DNA of 64,000 bases from positions 13,135,204 to 13,199,203 of the forward strand of contig NC_061817.1 in the NCBI RefSeq assembly GCF_021462225.1, written 5' to 3'. The position numbers and the translations under genes were made by a program. Positions 11,581 to 63,949 of this stretch are shown here, in pieces. Within the stretch, counting starts at the first letter, position 1, and the number at the start of each line of letters is the position of its first letter. Origin of the DNA: Girardinichthys multiradiatus. Lineage: Eukaryota > Chordata > Actinopteri > Cyprinodontiformes > Goodeidae. A model generated the notes under the pieces. The model worked only from the letters and a program-made list of their open reading frames with translations, did no database searches and had not been told where the DNA came from.

Positions 11581-12815
11581 TTAACTAAAAAGTCACATGA
11601 GGGCACAGAGTTTGAAGATAAATCAGAAGCACAAGGAGAGTCAGAATAATGTGACTTAATATTTGAATATCTTATGTGAATTCATGAATTCATTACTATT
11701 TCAGAACAGATACGTCTTTTGACGATTTTGTGTCTAGGTACATATCGTATTCCATCTTCGATACCGGAAAATATACAAAAATTATCAGAAACAGCTACAT
11801 CATAATGCACTTTAAGATAGATTTTAGACCTCTGGAAAAGACCAAGCCAAGAGTGTGACCCAGAGAATGAGTTGCCCAAGCAACATGATGTATGAGGTCA
11901 AAGGTTGATAAACTGAGTTGAAAAGGTGTCAGTGTGGTTATCCACATCTATGTTAAAATCGCCAGAAATATAGAATCGAACTCAACAGCTATCCAGGATA
12001 AAGGTTCAGCAAATTCAGTTAAGAAACCAGCTTTATGTCTTGGAGGATGATAAACAGTAGTTATTAAAACAGGACTCGATGTTTCAGAACAAAAGCTATA
12101 TACTCAAACAGTAAGAACCAAATAAGACCCGTTTGTATAAAAGACTGTGTGATAAGATGGCAGCAACACCACCATATTTCTTGCTTGCCCTTGAGCAATG
12201 TACAAATGAGAAATTTGGTGGAGATGCTTTAATTAATTCAAAGTTGCCATTGTCACCAAGCCAGGCCTCGGGTAGAAGGAGGCAGTGAAGCTTATGAAAT
12301 GTTATAATGTCATTGATGATGAAGGTTTTATTTCTCAGGGATCTAATGTTAGAAAGTTCAAAGTTGAGAGGACTCGAAGGCTCTCATGCATCAGCCACGG
12401 TTGACTGTAACTTACAATATAAAGAATAATCAGGAATTGATGTTTCATGATCAGAAGACACACGGGCAGGACCCTCATGATTAGAACTATTGCTGTTGAT
12501 GAGAGGCGTGGAAAACTGTACTGGGTCATGCCATGGTAAACATCGGAATAAGCTAAATGCAATAAATTGAATAAAGTTTCTACATAGCAGCATTGTTCCC
12601 TTCTGATTTAAATGTTGGCCATCCACTCTGTAGAGACTAAAGTTGTTCCAAAAGTAGTCAAAATTTGAAATGGAGTCAAAGCCAGTAGCAGAACAGAAGT
12701 CTTTGAGTCCAAGATGGCGACTGTAGAGACGAGTAAACCGTTCAGAGGTTTTTGTAAGAGTAGGGATTGGGCCAGACATGATGCAGCATTTTCCAAGGCT
12801 CTCAATAGTGTACCA

Positions 12816-14224
12816 TAGTGATGTGCGGATTGATACTGAAATACCAATACCTCCGATACCAGATCTTTGTGCTCTAGAATCGATTCTCAAATCAAAATAT
12901 GGATCCTTTTGATACTTCAGTCGTTTTAGGTAATGTATATAATTACAGGAACACAGTGGAAAGAAACTAAACTATTGAGATCTTGTCTAAATTATCCGGT
13001 TGGTGGGAACTATGTTTCTTCAGCCTGGGTAAGTGTGTAATGCCAAGCAGCGTACTGTTGCTGCCCAGTCAGTCACTCAAACACAATGGCAGAACGTGAA
13101 CTGACTCATGTGTGGAGCTATTCCAGCTTCCAAAACAGCCGCAGTTTATGGAAACTCGGTGACGAGCTGGGGCAACACAACAAACATTGTGAAACACCTC
13201 AGGCTAAACCACAACATTTATGATAAAACAGACAGAAGAGGAGGACTCAGTGTCAGGAGCTGCTAAGAGGGACGTCTCTGGTGGAGGCCTTCGGTACTGC
13301 AGGCAGGGACTATCCAGGTACAGACAAAGAAAATGTGGAACAGTGCAAGCAGGACTAAGCACTTGCTGTTGTTGCTGTTCAAATAAATTATTTGAACAAC
13401 ATTAATTGTTGTTATTATTATGGTTATGAAATAAGGAATGAAATAAATTCATGCTTAAGCAAATAGCTGCATGAGTTTCAGCTTGGAGTAATATGTGTAT
13501 CTCTGAGATCATCTCATAGGCAAAAACGTTTTGATTCAAGTAAGGTTTTCTAAAGAATTGATTCTTTAAATGGATTACATAAACTAGGTGTCGTTAAATT
13601 ATACAGAGCATTGCAAAAAAAAAACAGCAGTTGTGAAATTTAAAAAAATATATACGTGAAAAGAAGGATAAAAATAACATTTTATCTATAAATGTATGCA
13701 TTGTTATTTACAATCAGTCTAATTTGCTTTAACTGTTAAATCAGTGTTTTAAAATGTAGGTATTTATAAACTTGTGCAATAATTGTGGCATTTAATTATT
13801 TAATCAATGACTTAATCTATTATTATAAATAGCCCATCTTGTGACAGTGCAATGGTGTCCTTGTTCATCTGTGTATTAATAATTGAAACACAAATTTTCT
13901 ATAATTAACTTTTAATTTTTGTACAAAAATGTAATAAGTGACAAATAGCATGAAAACTATTAGTTGGAAGAGACTATTCTACACACTAGAGATAACAGTT
14001 TTTTATTATTGTGAAAAGTTACCAATTTTAAATATGCCAAGTATAAAACTGAAAAGACAATGTAAGTAATTTTGTTATTTACAATCAGTCTAATTTGCTC
14101 TTTTTAGATTTACCAGGCACATTAGGTGTATTTGCACAAAGTATCGGATCGGTATCGGCAATATCAGCCTGAATTTTACTCGTTATCGGATGGGAAAGGA
14201 AATCCGTGGCATTGAACATCACTA
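12816..14224 (+). mobile_element. hAT-derived non-autonomous element
   Basis: 1,409 bp with short inverted ends TAGTGATG / CATCACTA. The subterminal regions are rich in mirrored 'gataccaatacc / ggatcggtatcggc' text. The 8-bp flanks gtgtacca and ctgtgaca agree at five positions, a weak duplication. An internal remnant of a BED zinc finger is visible on the plus strand near 13140-13210 (GNTTNIVKHLRLNHN), so it is an internally deleted hAT transposon. Confidence 0.75.
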
Positions 14225-14318
14225 CTGTGACAGAGGGATTCCAAGTCTGCGCGAAGTTTGGTGGAGCTTCTATCCATAATGTCTTCAGTCCCCAAGTGTG
14301 TTATGGCAAAGTTTACAG
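14225..14318 (-). mobile_element. 5' continuation of the LINE ORF1 beyond the hAT insertion
   Basis: The minus strand reads VNFAITHLGTEDIMDRSSTK then LRADLESLCH, which continues into TIESLGKCCIMSGPIP at 12.8 kb once the hAT element is removed. Evidence that the hAT element landed in the LINE. Confidence 0.8.
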
Positions 14319-14344
14319 TTTAATACTGATTAACAATTGGTTGT

Positions 14345-14574
14345 AAAATTTCACAGTCAGTCAGTCAGTCATTTTCTACCGCTTATTCCATAGTGGGTCG
14401 CAGGGAAGCTGGTGCCTATCTCCAGCAGTCTATGGGCGGGAGGCGAGGTACACCCTGGACAGTCTATCATAGGGCAACACACAAACAACCATGCACAGAC
14501 TCATTCACACACCTAAGGGCAGTTTAGAGAGACCAATTAACCTAACAGGCATATCTTAGGACATGCCTGTTAGG
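14345..14574 (-). mobile_element. SINE body fragment (head missing)
   Basis: Shares tacaccctggacag, gggcaacacac, catgcacagactcattcacac and aattaacctaacag with the fuller copy at 43.80-44.11 kb. It stops before the tRNA-like head. The preceding cagtcagtcagtcagtc is a short tandem repeat. Confidence 0.7.
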
Positions 14575-14672
14575 TCACAATTTGTTCAACGTATTTTATT
14601 GAGATTTTATGTGCCAGACCAGCACAAAGTAGGGCGTAATTGTGAACTAAAAGGAAAATGATTAATAGTTTT
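14575..14672 (+). mobile_element. Tc1-like terminal fragment
   Basis: gtattttattgagattttatg, gaccagcacaaagtaggg and gaaaatgatta are the subterminal text of the common Tc1 family in the window. Confidence 0.6.
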
Positions 14673-14931
14673 CATAGCAGGATTAAACTCTCTGCTGCAG
14701 GCAAGCTGGTTGTGATGGAGACCTGGAGACTAAACATGTTTTTTTTCACCACCTTGAAACCTGGAGAATGTAGACTTTGTTTGTTCCAGTGGAAAAAAAA
14801 AAAAAACAGTTTCACCAAAATAATCATTACCTCAAAATCTCCTTTAATTAGACAGTTTACTTTCAAAGCAGTATCAATGCTTTCATACTTGTTTAGTTTA
14901 TTCTAATGTTTGACTTCTCTTTCTTTTCTAG

Positions 14932-50797
<35,866 letters not shown>

Positions 50798-51565
50798 ATA
50801 ACCGACGCCCGCAAAACTCAACAACAACCAGAAGCTACTGGGTTTGACCTTAACACGCCACCGACTACAGAACAAGTCATTCAGTCTGGGCCGAGGTGAA
50901 AGGGGCTCATACTCTGACATGTAGCCAAACTAAAAGGGAAGGACACCAGAAAAGGGGTTGTTTATAAACCCTCTTCCCTTAAAATCATTGTTTTTTAATC
51001 ATTGAAAAGGATTTTTCCGGCTGCTGATAACTCTGACTATTTACTAACTTGTGGAACCTTCAGATTTTGCTGGCTCTTCTTTTTTTTCAAATTCATTTTA
51101 GCATTTAATAATAGACCTTTTTCTCCATGTAGCAATGCTTCATTTTACCAAGCAGAACACGAGCTCTGTCCGCTCTGAAACAAAAATCACATTTAACGGA
51201 ATGATTTGTTTGCTGCAAGCAGGGATTTATACAAGTATTTGACAACCGCCTGGAAACGCTAAATCTGGATGCAGAGTGAGCATAATTGGAGCCCCGAAGC
51301 GATCCCACCGGGGGCCATCGGTGTTGCCAAGGAGGTGACGTGTGTGCAGATGAGAAGGCAAGGCTTGATACTGAGCTGCAACTGACTATTTACAACCTTC
51401 TCCAAAGACAGAATCAGGGACCTGCGCTCCTTGAAACCCCGATTCCCACATTTAAGAGCTGGTTGTGTTTGAAAATGAGTAAATGAATGAATCACTTGAA
51501 ATGTGATATTTTTGTATATTGGGGGAAAAACAATGAGAAACAATAAAATTCTATGTAATATATAT
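50798..51565 (+). other. smurf2: smurf2 3' untranslated region with poly(A) signal
   Basis: Untranslated sequence follows the stop codon. A canonical AATAAA is at 51542-51547, followed by a T/A-rich stretch, giving a 3' UTR of about 0.76 kb if this signal is used. No other feature is seen. A longer UTR with a downstream signal cannot be excluded. Confidence 0.6.
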
Positions 51566-53499
51566 AATTTATTGCTATTATGTTCCAGAAACCCCTTTTT
51601 CACTGTCTCCGAAACAAACAAAATGTCACCCGTTATTATTTAAGTTATAGAAGCCAGTTTGTGGAAGCAGACGTAAGCTTGGCTGAATCTCATGAAAGTA
51701 TAATGTGGGTTATTGTGACAGAATCTCTACTACCTTGTCTTAAAGGCAAAAAAAATCACCAAATGTCTGAGTGCCATAATCATTTTGAAGTAAATAATCT
51801 TTGCAAACATTTACCTGACCCTTTAAAATCTACCGATTCTTTTATTATTTTTATTATTATTTCCATCTTGGGGCTTTATATTTTGGTGTGATGAGCAGTC
51901 ATTTGTAGCTGGGCTATATTCATGCAACTGGCAGCAATCTTAAAAGTATTGTCTCAGAAGAGCACAGAGTTCATCATTATCTGCTTCGTGCTTCCTCCAT
52001 GTTAGACGAAAAGGAAGAAACCTCTACTACCTTTCAGCCACGTGGTGCTAAATACCATTTACTTTGATATATAATAGCAAACCTTTTCACTGACACACTA
52101 CTGCTTAAAGTGCACATGCCTCTACTCATGCTTACACCTGTTTTGTTGGCTACAGGAGGTCCACCTGGCCACATTCTCAGGAGCTGCCATATGTAGTGTG
52201 TAATATTTAAAACTAATGCTGGCCATTTGTCTTGATTCTTATCAACGTTAGAAGATTAAAATGGTGTTTTGCATTCATATTTTCACAGCAGACAAATAAC
52301 ATTATCCATAAGCAGTACTCATTTAGTTTTTATTTTGCATGTGTCCATTTGTGCTTTGGCTTGAAAGTTGACTGAATGAGACGAACTCATGATTCAGTCC
52401 TATCTAGGATGTTTTGTTGTGGTTTTACAGTTAAAAATAAGTTTCTTGAATGTCTTTATAAAGATGCTGCCTGTTGAGCAATCTCTAAGACCGTGGACTG
52501 TTCTGATCATTTCCATATACTTAAAAGGAATCTTTTACAAATGTTTGCAAAGTGAAAAGTGTCCTCAGATGGTGCTTTGTACAGTAATGAGATATTGTTG
52601 ATATATGTGGATCAAGCAAAGTGTAATTTATCTTTAACTTAAGTCGATTTTTTTTTTTTTTTTTGTTCAATTACGATCTGCAAAGAGGAATTGCACACAA
52701 ACAAGATGAGGTTGCTGTGAGTATTTAATGGTGATGTCTGCAGCAGATATTAATTCACCCTTTTTTTTTTGAGTCCAGTGCACAAGCTGATCCCAGCGGA
52801 TCACCAAACTTTCTGTTCTACACTACATGGCTAAACCACCCCACCCCCATCCCCTGTTCACTTTTAATTAAAAGGTCAAAGTTAAAAGATGTTATGTTTT
52901 GTTTTTTCTGCCAAACAACCTGATCCACTAGCAGGACTATATTACTCATAGCCAACTGATGCAATTTTATGTATGTTAACACTCATTTTGTAAGAGTATC
53001 TTATTTTTGTGTGTAATTAGTTCTAATTAAACTTGCCTTTGTCTAACATTGTAAGGCCTTGTACAACATGTCCTGTCTTTTCTTTGGCTCCTTTTGTTCC
53101 AAGAGTGCATAAACAGTTTATGCTCAATGTGCTTAACAAAGGGTATAATTGGCGTGCCATTACATCTATATAGCACATGGTCCCTTCTACTCAGTTTGTA
53201 CTCACTGATACCCATCCAGGTTTAAAAGTCAGGTAGACGGTGTCAAGTAAAGCTTTTGTTTCATCAATATGCATCTAGGTTAGCAAAGGTTAAACTGTGC
53301 TTCCACACAATAGTTAGACAAACGTATCATTTTCATACCATAATTTAAAGCTTTTGGTCGAAAAATTAGTATGAAATGAAAATCTAGGTTTATGGAGTCA
53401 AAAAAATTCCCGGGAATATATACGGGTTATTTTAGTTGATTTTCTTTTGTGAGTTTAAAGATCTTTTAGGGGAAGTGGTAACCAATACGAAGACCCTTG
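51566..53499. other. smurf2-ddx5 intergenic sequence
   Basis: AT-rich, with poly(T) at about 52650-52664 and no gene seen. In particular no exon resembling CEP95, the gene that I recall lying between SMURF2 and DDX5 in mammals. Confidence 0.55.
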
Positions 53500-53935
53500 T
53501 AAAGATGTTCATACCTTTCGACCTTTGTTAACATTTTGCCACGTTACAACCAAAAACGTAATCCATTTTCTTATAATTTTATGTGATCCAAAAAGCAGCG
53601 CATAATTGTGAAGGACTTTTAAGTTTTGCCCAACCAGAGACCCTTTTCTCGGACAGTTTGTGACTTGTCTTTTAATTTGACTTTATTGGCTAATTATGGG
53701 TGACTTCTGAAAGGAATTAGTTGTACTTTATTTTATTTAGGGGTATTGGAGTAAAGAGAGCTGAAAACAAATACCACACTTCAGATGTTTATTTGTATAA
53801 CATGTTAAACTATGAATCATGTTCTTGGGACTATTACATAACGTCCTGATAAAATACATTAGAGTAGTAATTAGAGAATTTAGTAAAAATCTAATGGGGT
53901 ATCAATACTTTTACAAGGTAATGTAGAAAGTATGT
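53500..53935. mobile_element. Tc1-like MITE-size relic with both ends
   Basis: The left end text tgccacgttacaaccaaaaa is mirrored by the right end gtatcaatacttttacaagg. ggtgacttctgaaaggaatt and ttaggggtattggagtaaag are internal text of the family. No transposase. Confidence 0.7.
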
Positions 53936-54399
53936 CCGAGGTTCCATTAAAATAAAAAAGGAATGTCTGAAATTGTTCATCTTAATGATGAAAGTGATGC
54001 GTTATTTTTTTTTTTTTTTAATTTTCCAAACGTATATTTGTTTAATATTTACTTAGGTAGCTGCTTTTCTTGTTTTACACATAAGCATTTGAAGCAACTT
54101 AATAGAAATGTTAGTATTTTTCCGAACCAAAACACTAACGTTAAACAAAGTCTGGGTTGGTCCTGATTGCGTCATTTACTGTAACATGTGTAGGCATCGG
54201 AAGTAGGTCGTATCACCCCCTTTTTCATCTGGTACATATTCATGCGCTAACATTCGTTGCAGTGAAGCCATTAAGCCAACAAAATATAATATCCAACAAA
54301 GTTTTTTACTGCGTTGTTTTAACAGTAAAGTTGTTCAATTGCAGTAGATTTTAATTGTACTCGATCATCGTATAAACTGCGTCTTTCTCTTTGTATGTC

Positions 54400-54720
54400 T
54401 GTGCGTGTTTGTTTAGGTCCTTACGTTCTTCTTTTCCCTTTTTTGAAAACTGAAGGTGCAACGACTCCAGTATACGAAGACCGTACGTCGATTTTATGGT
54501 GAAAATTATGTAAAAGTTGTGATATTTCTTTGTTCTTTTCGCGTTTAGGATCGAAACTGGTGCGGCGGATGAATCCGTCGGAAGTACGACTTTCTGTCTC
54601 AGATAAAAGCCGGGCCTCATTTCGCGTTAACCGGCATTTCAGCACCACTGCCGGGCCGTGTTTTCTATCCGAAGCCGCTTTGTATTTATAGTTTTTTAAC
54701 TTGTACGTTTTGTTCACAAT
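54400..54720 (+). promoter_or_regulatory. ddx5: ddx5 5' UTR / probable promoter region
   Basis: The 300 bases before the ddx5 ATG are richer in CpG (54477-54670: repeated acg, tcg, gcg) than the flanking AT-rich intergenic DNA, as expected for a housekeeping gene start. No TATA box or transcription start can be fixed. A 98-codon antisense open frame here (54421-54717) has no recognisable product. Confidence 0.4.
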
Positions 54721-59777
<5,057 letters not shown>

Positions 59778-60100
59778 ATGTCCCACAAACTTGAAAGAAG
59801 TAATTTATTGCGTTTTGTCTTTTAAGTTCTACACCTGATCTGAATTTTTGTATTTACACAGCAGGGTTATGTCAACATTTGAAGCCTTTTAAGATCTGCA
59901 GTGCAGCAATAGTTTTGTTGCACACCTATTTTTCCTGTATTTAATTTGTTACATTCCCCCGAAATATTTAGTTTGTTTTGTACCAGATGATTACAAGTGT
60001 ATTTTGTTTTTCATGTTAAGCATTCTAAGTGATGTTCAGCTTCTCGTTGAAAGTGCACTGCATGATCTTTGAAATAAAACCCTACAAAAGATGTTTGTCT
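59778..60100 (+). other. ddx5: ddx5 3' UTR with poly(A) signal
   Basis: About 300 nt of untranslated sequence after the stop. AATAAA at 60073-60078 is followed by a GT-rich stretch (atgtttgtctgc), a normal cleavage/polyadenylation arrangement. Confidence 0.75.
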
Positions 60101-60255
60101 GCATTCTGTCCTTGTTCCTGATCTTAAGGGAATGATCAACCCTTGTGCTACCTATACTGTCCAGCAGGTGTCATGCTTCCCAAAGCTAAGAGCAGAGACT
60201 AGGCAATTGCATTGCGCGCTTTCAATGGGGTTAGTAATGAATTGGCTCAAATGTA

Positions 60256-60455
60256 CAGGTCCTTCTCAAAATATTAGCATATTGTGATAAAGTTCATTAT
60301 TTTCCATAATGTAATGATGAAAATTTAACATTCATATATTTTAGATTCATTGCACACTAACTGAAATATTTCAGGTCTTTTATTGTCTTAATACAGATGA
60401 TTTTGGCATACAGCTCATGAAAACCCAAAATTCCTATCTCACAAAATTAGCATAT
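60256..60455 (+). repeat. Left terminal inverted repeat of the Tc1-like element
   Basis: 200 bp, matching the reverse complement of 61665-61864 except at about three positions. The outer tip CAGGTCCTTC abuts the TA. Confidence 0.93.
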
Positions 60456-60531
60456 TTCATCTGACCAATAAAAGAAAAGTGTTTTTAATACAAAAACGTC
60501 AACCTTCAAATAATCATGTACAGTTATGCAC

Positions 60532-61536
60532 TCAATACTTGGTCGGGAATCCTTTTGCAGAAATGACTGCTTCAATGCGGCGTGGCATGGAGGCAATCAG
60601 CCTGTGGCACTGCTGAGGTCTTATGGAGGCCCAGGATGCTTCGATAGCGGCCTTTAGCTCATCCAGAGTGTTGGGTCTTGAGTCTCTCAACGTTCTCTTC
60701 ACAATATCCCACAGATTCTCTATGGGTTTCAGGTCAGGAGAGTTGGCAGGCCAATTGAGCACAGCGATACCATGGTCAGTAAACCATTTACCAGTGGTTT
60801 TGGCACTGTGAGCAGGTGCCAGGTCGTGCTGAAAAATGAAATCTTCATCTCCATAAAGCTTTTCAGCAGATGGAAGCATGAAGTGCTCCAAAATCTCCTG
60901 ATAGCTAGCTGCATTGACCCTGCCCTTGATAAAACACAGTGGACCAACACCAGCAGCTGACACGGCACCCCAGACTATCACTGACTGTGGGTACTTGACA
61001 CTGGACTTCTGGCATTTTGGCATTTCCTTCTCCCCAGTCTTCCTCCAGACTCTGGCACCTTGATTTCCGAATGACATGCAGAATTTGCTTTCATCTGAAA
61101 AAAGTACTTTGGACCACTGAGCAACAGTCCAGTGCTGCTTCTCTGTAGCCCAGGTCAGGCACTTCTGCTGCTGTTTCTGGTTCAAAAGTGGCTTGACCTG
61201 GGGAATGCGGCACCTGTAGCCCATTTCCTGCACACGCCTGTGCACGGTGGCTCTGGATGTTTCTACTCCAGACTCAGTCCACTGCTTCCGCAGGTCCCCC
61301 AAGGTCTGGAATCGGCCCTTCTCCACAATCTTCCTCAGGGTCCGGTCACCTCTTCTCGTTGTGCAGCGTTTTCTGCCACACTTTTTCCTTCCCACAGACT
61401 TCCCACTGAGGTGCCTTGATACAGCACTCTGGGAACAGCCTATTCGTTCAGAAATTTCTTTCTGTGTCTTACCCTCTTGCTTGAGGGTGTCAATAGTGGC
61501 CTTCTGGACAGCAGTCAGGTCGGCAGTCTTACCCAT
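60532..61536 (-). CDS. Tc1-like transposase, 334 aa, DD34E, apparently intact
   Basis: Starts MGKTADLTAVQKATIDTLKQ. Residues 8-45 form the first helix-turn-helix (KEISERIGCSQSAVSRHL), then a basic GRKKCGRKR linker and a second helix-turn-helix (to ~110). Catalytic residues are D148 (LFSDESKF), D238 (FQHDLAPAH) and E273 (PIENLW), with exactly 34 residues between the second Asp and the Glu. The length is normal for Tc1 transposases and no stop or frameshift is present. It cuts and pastes the surrounding element at TA sites. It belongs to the transposon, not to the host gene set. Confidence 0.96.
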   Translation of the reverse strand: MGKTADLTAVQKATIDTLKQEGKTQKEISERIGCSQSAVSRHLSGKSVGRKKCGRKRCTTRRGDRTLRKIVEKGRFQTLGDLRKQWTESGVETSRATVHRRVQEMGYRCRIPQVKPLLNQKQQQKCLTWATEKQHWTVAQWSKVLFSDESKFCMSFGNQGARVWRKTGEKEMPKCQKSSVKYPQSVIVWGAVSAAGVGPLCFIKGRVNAASYQEILEHFMLPSAEKLYGDEDFIFQHDLAPAHSAKTTGKWFTDHGIAVLNWPANSPDLKPIENLWDIVKRTLRDSRPNTLDELKAAIEASWASIRPQQCHRLIASMPRRIEAVISAKGFPTKY

Positions 61537-61664
61537 GATTGGGGTTTTGAGTGATGAACCAGGCTGGGAGTTTTAAAGGCCTCAGGAATCTTTTGCAGGT
61601 GTTTAGAGTTAACTCGTTGATTCAGATGATTAGGTTCATAGCTCGTTTAGAGACCCTTTTAATG

Positions 61665-61864
61665 ATATGCTAATTTAGTGAGATAGGAATTTTGGGTTTT
61701 CATGAGCTGTATGCCAAAATCATCCGTATTAAGACAATAAAAGACCTGAAATATTTCAGTTAGTGTGCAATGAATCTAAAATATATGAATGTTACATTTT
61801 CATCATTACATTATGGAAAATAATGAACTTTATCACAATATGCTAATATTTTGAGAAGGACCTG
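61665..61864 (-). repeat. Right terminal inverted repeat of the Tc1-like element
   Basis: 200 bp, mirror of the left repeat; ends GAAGGACCTG next to the TA at 61865-61866. Confidence 0.93.
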
Positions 61865-61866
61865 TA

Positions 61867-62399
61867 CAGCTGACAAGGTATCTAAAATTAAGGGGGAGGC
61901 AACAAAACATAAAGGGAAGGAAACCATGATGCCAGAGTACCTTGTTTTTATATATATTTTAACTGCTACATACTCAACAAAGCGATATGCATTTGTAATC
62001 AGCTCTTCCAAATCAACTCAAAATGCCTTTTGCTGAAATTACAGCACATTTGGCTGGTTGGTTGAACTCTGCCCTCAGTGGGCTGAAACCCCAAGTTCAC
62101 TGAATAGTGGGTACATTGTTTAAAGGTGAGGGGTGGGATGTAAGATGTGGTCATGGGATGTGATTGTAGCTCTGATTTCAGGATGCTGGCCTACAATATA
62201 GTGAACCTCTGCCTCACTCAAGTCCCTGTGGCAAATTTAAGTTTTCAGAAGGATGTGAAGTTCAGTTTTTATCTCAACTAGAGCATTTTCTTCCAAAGGT
62301 TTGCTGTGTGTCCTTCCTGGCCTGTGGCAAGCAGGATGTCTTTGCATTTACTTTTAAGTGAGCCCTCATTCTTTTAAAGCTGAATTGTTGGACCAAAAT
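61867..62399. other. Non-coding after the Tc1-like element
   Basis: No gene, exon or repeat recognised. Confidence 0.5.
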
Positions 62400-62740
62400 A
62401 AACCTGTCAATCGATCCTTCATGGCTCAGCTGTATTTATACTTGGATTAAGTTGCACACAAGTGGAATCTTTTTACTAATTAAAGACAACTGATTGCTTT
62501 GGATTATATTTAAATATAGCAGAGTAAACGGCTGAATACAAAAGGCACAGACGCCACACTGTTCAAAATGAATTTAAAAACCATGCATACATCAATACCT
62601 TCTAATTTACTATCATGTGATACAACTACTTTGTGTTGATTGATCACAGTAAATCTTAATGAAATACCTTGAAGTTTGTGGTTCCAATGTGATAAAATTT
62701 GCGAAAGTAACAGTATCGTGAATGCTTTTGCTAGGTACCA
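62400..62740 (-). mobile_element. Tc1-like terminal fragment
   Basis: ggctgaatacaaaaggcaca, tactttgtgttgattgatca and gtggttccaatgtgataaaa are the reverse terminal text of the common family. The other end is missing. Confidence 0.65.
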
Positions 62741-63699
62741 GCTGTGTGCGCCAGTTGTATAGCAGGTAAAGCTTGTTTTCTTTAGCAGTTATACCAACAG
62801 AGTATTTAAGCCAAAAGAGAAGACATTTTTTTGGTCGCTTTGACATTATCCACTCTGACCAACACTATCTCCCATGCTGTTTTAATTGCAGGTGGGGTCA
62901 AAGGTCCAGGCCAGGAGCAACTCCCCTCTTCACTCACCTTTCCTGTCCTTCCTGTTTGATTTCAGTTCCTCATACCTTTATCCTATCTCCTTAACCCCTC
63001 CCTCTCCCCAAAGGTATGAAGGTGTTGGCTTTAAAGAGTCACTGTTGTGGGTGTGCGTCACACACCCACTTCAAGCATGAGACGGGTCAGCATGCTGGAC
63101 TCATTTCCACTCATGTGGAAAGAAGTCGCATTGAGCTGCTGTCAGCTGCCTCTTGTCAGTTTGCTTGACAATGTGTGCATGTTTGGTTTTAATTCAAACT
63201 CACACAATCCCACATGAGATACTGAGCGCTCTCGTCTGTGTTATCAGCCATGGTTTCTATCAGTTCATTTGACAGCAGGTGAACCTTGCTTTCCTTAAAT
63301 TGGACCTTGAGTCTTGGATGTCTGCACAGGGCGTGTTCATTATTAGTGGAGATACATGGAAATTTAGCTACCCTCAGCTCAAAGAGTTGTGCTGATCTTC
63401 AAAGTTTGAACGCATAACCAAATCGGCCAGTTAGATCTTTAAAATCCAATAGTTAATCTTCCTTCTGATGTGTTATTGCAAATATTCAGTTATGTTAGGT
63501 GCTTATTTTGGAACAAATTGTGTATCCTTTAACTTTACTTTCTGTTTTTGCTCATAATTAATTTGGGAGAAAGTGTATCATGATACAGCCATTATGTGAG
63601 TAGTTATTCTACATTCCTTTACTATCTCTTTTGCGAAAGCAGAGAGTTATTCATAGACCCGTTTCACACTTCACACATTCTAACCTGTAGCTTCTCCAC
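62741..63699. other. Non-coding, nothing recognised
   Basis: A C/T-rich part (62930-63010) and otherwise ordinary sequence. No downstream gene (for example polg2, a DDX5 neighbour in mammals) is visible before the window ends. Confidence 0.5.
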
Positions 63700-63880
63700 A
63701 TCACCTTGAACAATGCATCTCCATGGTGAAAGATGGTGATGGCAGCATTATGCTTTGGAGATGCTTTTCCCGTGCAGGGACAGGGAAGCTGGTTAGAGTT
63801 GATGGATGGATAGAACTAAATACAGTGGAAAACTGTAAGGAAAACTGATAGATGCTACAAAAGAATTCAATTTAACTAAG
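63700..63880 (+). mobile_element. Tc1-like transposase relic, short
   Basis: tggtgatggcagcattatgc, tttggagatgcttttcccgt and gacagggaagctggttagag are central transposase text of the common family. Confidence 0.75.
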
Positions 63881-63949
63881 AAGTATGTTTCTAATAGGAA
63901 ATGAAAAATGTATAATTTACATTTCAACAATGTACATCCACATTACAAA

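Larger units (their letters stand above)
10005..12815 (-). mobile_element. L2/CR1-type LINE, main part, decayed
   Basis: On the minus strand, in order: an ORF1 esterase-like (SGNH) region (IMSGPIPTLTKTSERFTRLY ... DGQHLNQKG at 12.4-12.8 kb), an endonuclease segment (LRNKTFIINDIITFHKLHCL ... EAWLGD at 12.0-12.4 kb), reverse transcriptase N-part (ALDPIPIKLFKNVL, LDNYRSISNLQFLGKLLEKV at 10.9-11.2 kb), palm (GVPQGSVLGLLLFNLYMLPL, 10.5-10.8 kb), and C-terminal end (SHYGPVLWNSIPQI). The catalytic YADD is replaced by NAND, and several stops and frameshifts break it. A SINE (11.3-11.6 kb) and a hAT element (12816-14224) sit inside it. Confidence 0.88.
60256..61864. mobile_element. Complete Tc1-like transposon with intact transposase
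   Basis: A 1,609-bp element flanked by TA on both sides (60254-60255 and 61865-61866), the Tc1/mariner target duplication. Both ends read CAGGTCCTTCTCAAAATATT inward and form 200-bp inverted repeats with about three mismatches. Each repeat has an inner copy of the outer tip motif (AAAATTAGCATAT against AAATATTAGCATAT), the IR/DR layout of fish Tc1 elements. It carries one unbroken transposase on the minus strand. Near-identical ends and an open frame indicate a young insertion. Confidence 0.96.

Noticed and set aside
1..14931. smurf2 first coding exon (MSNPGGRR type)
   Set aside because: No matching short exon followed by a donor was found on the plus strand. It is probably upstream of the window.
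54421..54717. 98-codon antisense frame at the ddx5 promoter, as a divergent gene
   Set aside because: It does not resemble the N-terminus of CEP95 or any family that I know. CpG-rich promoters often leave such frames.
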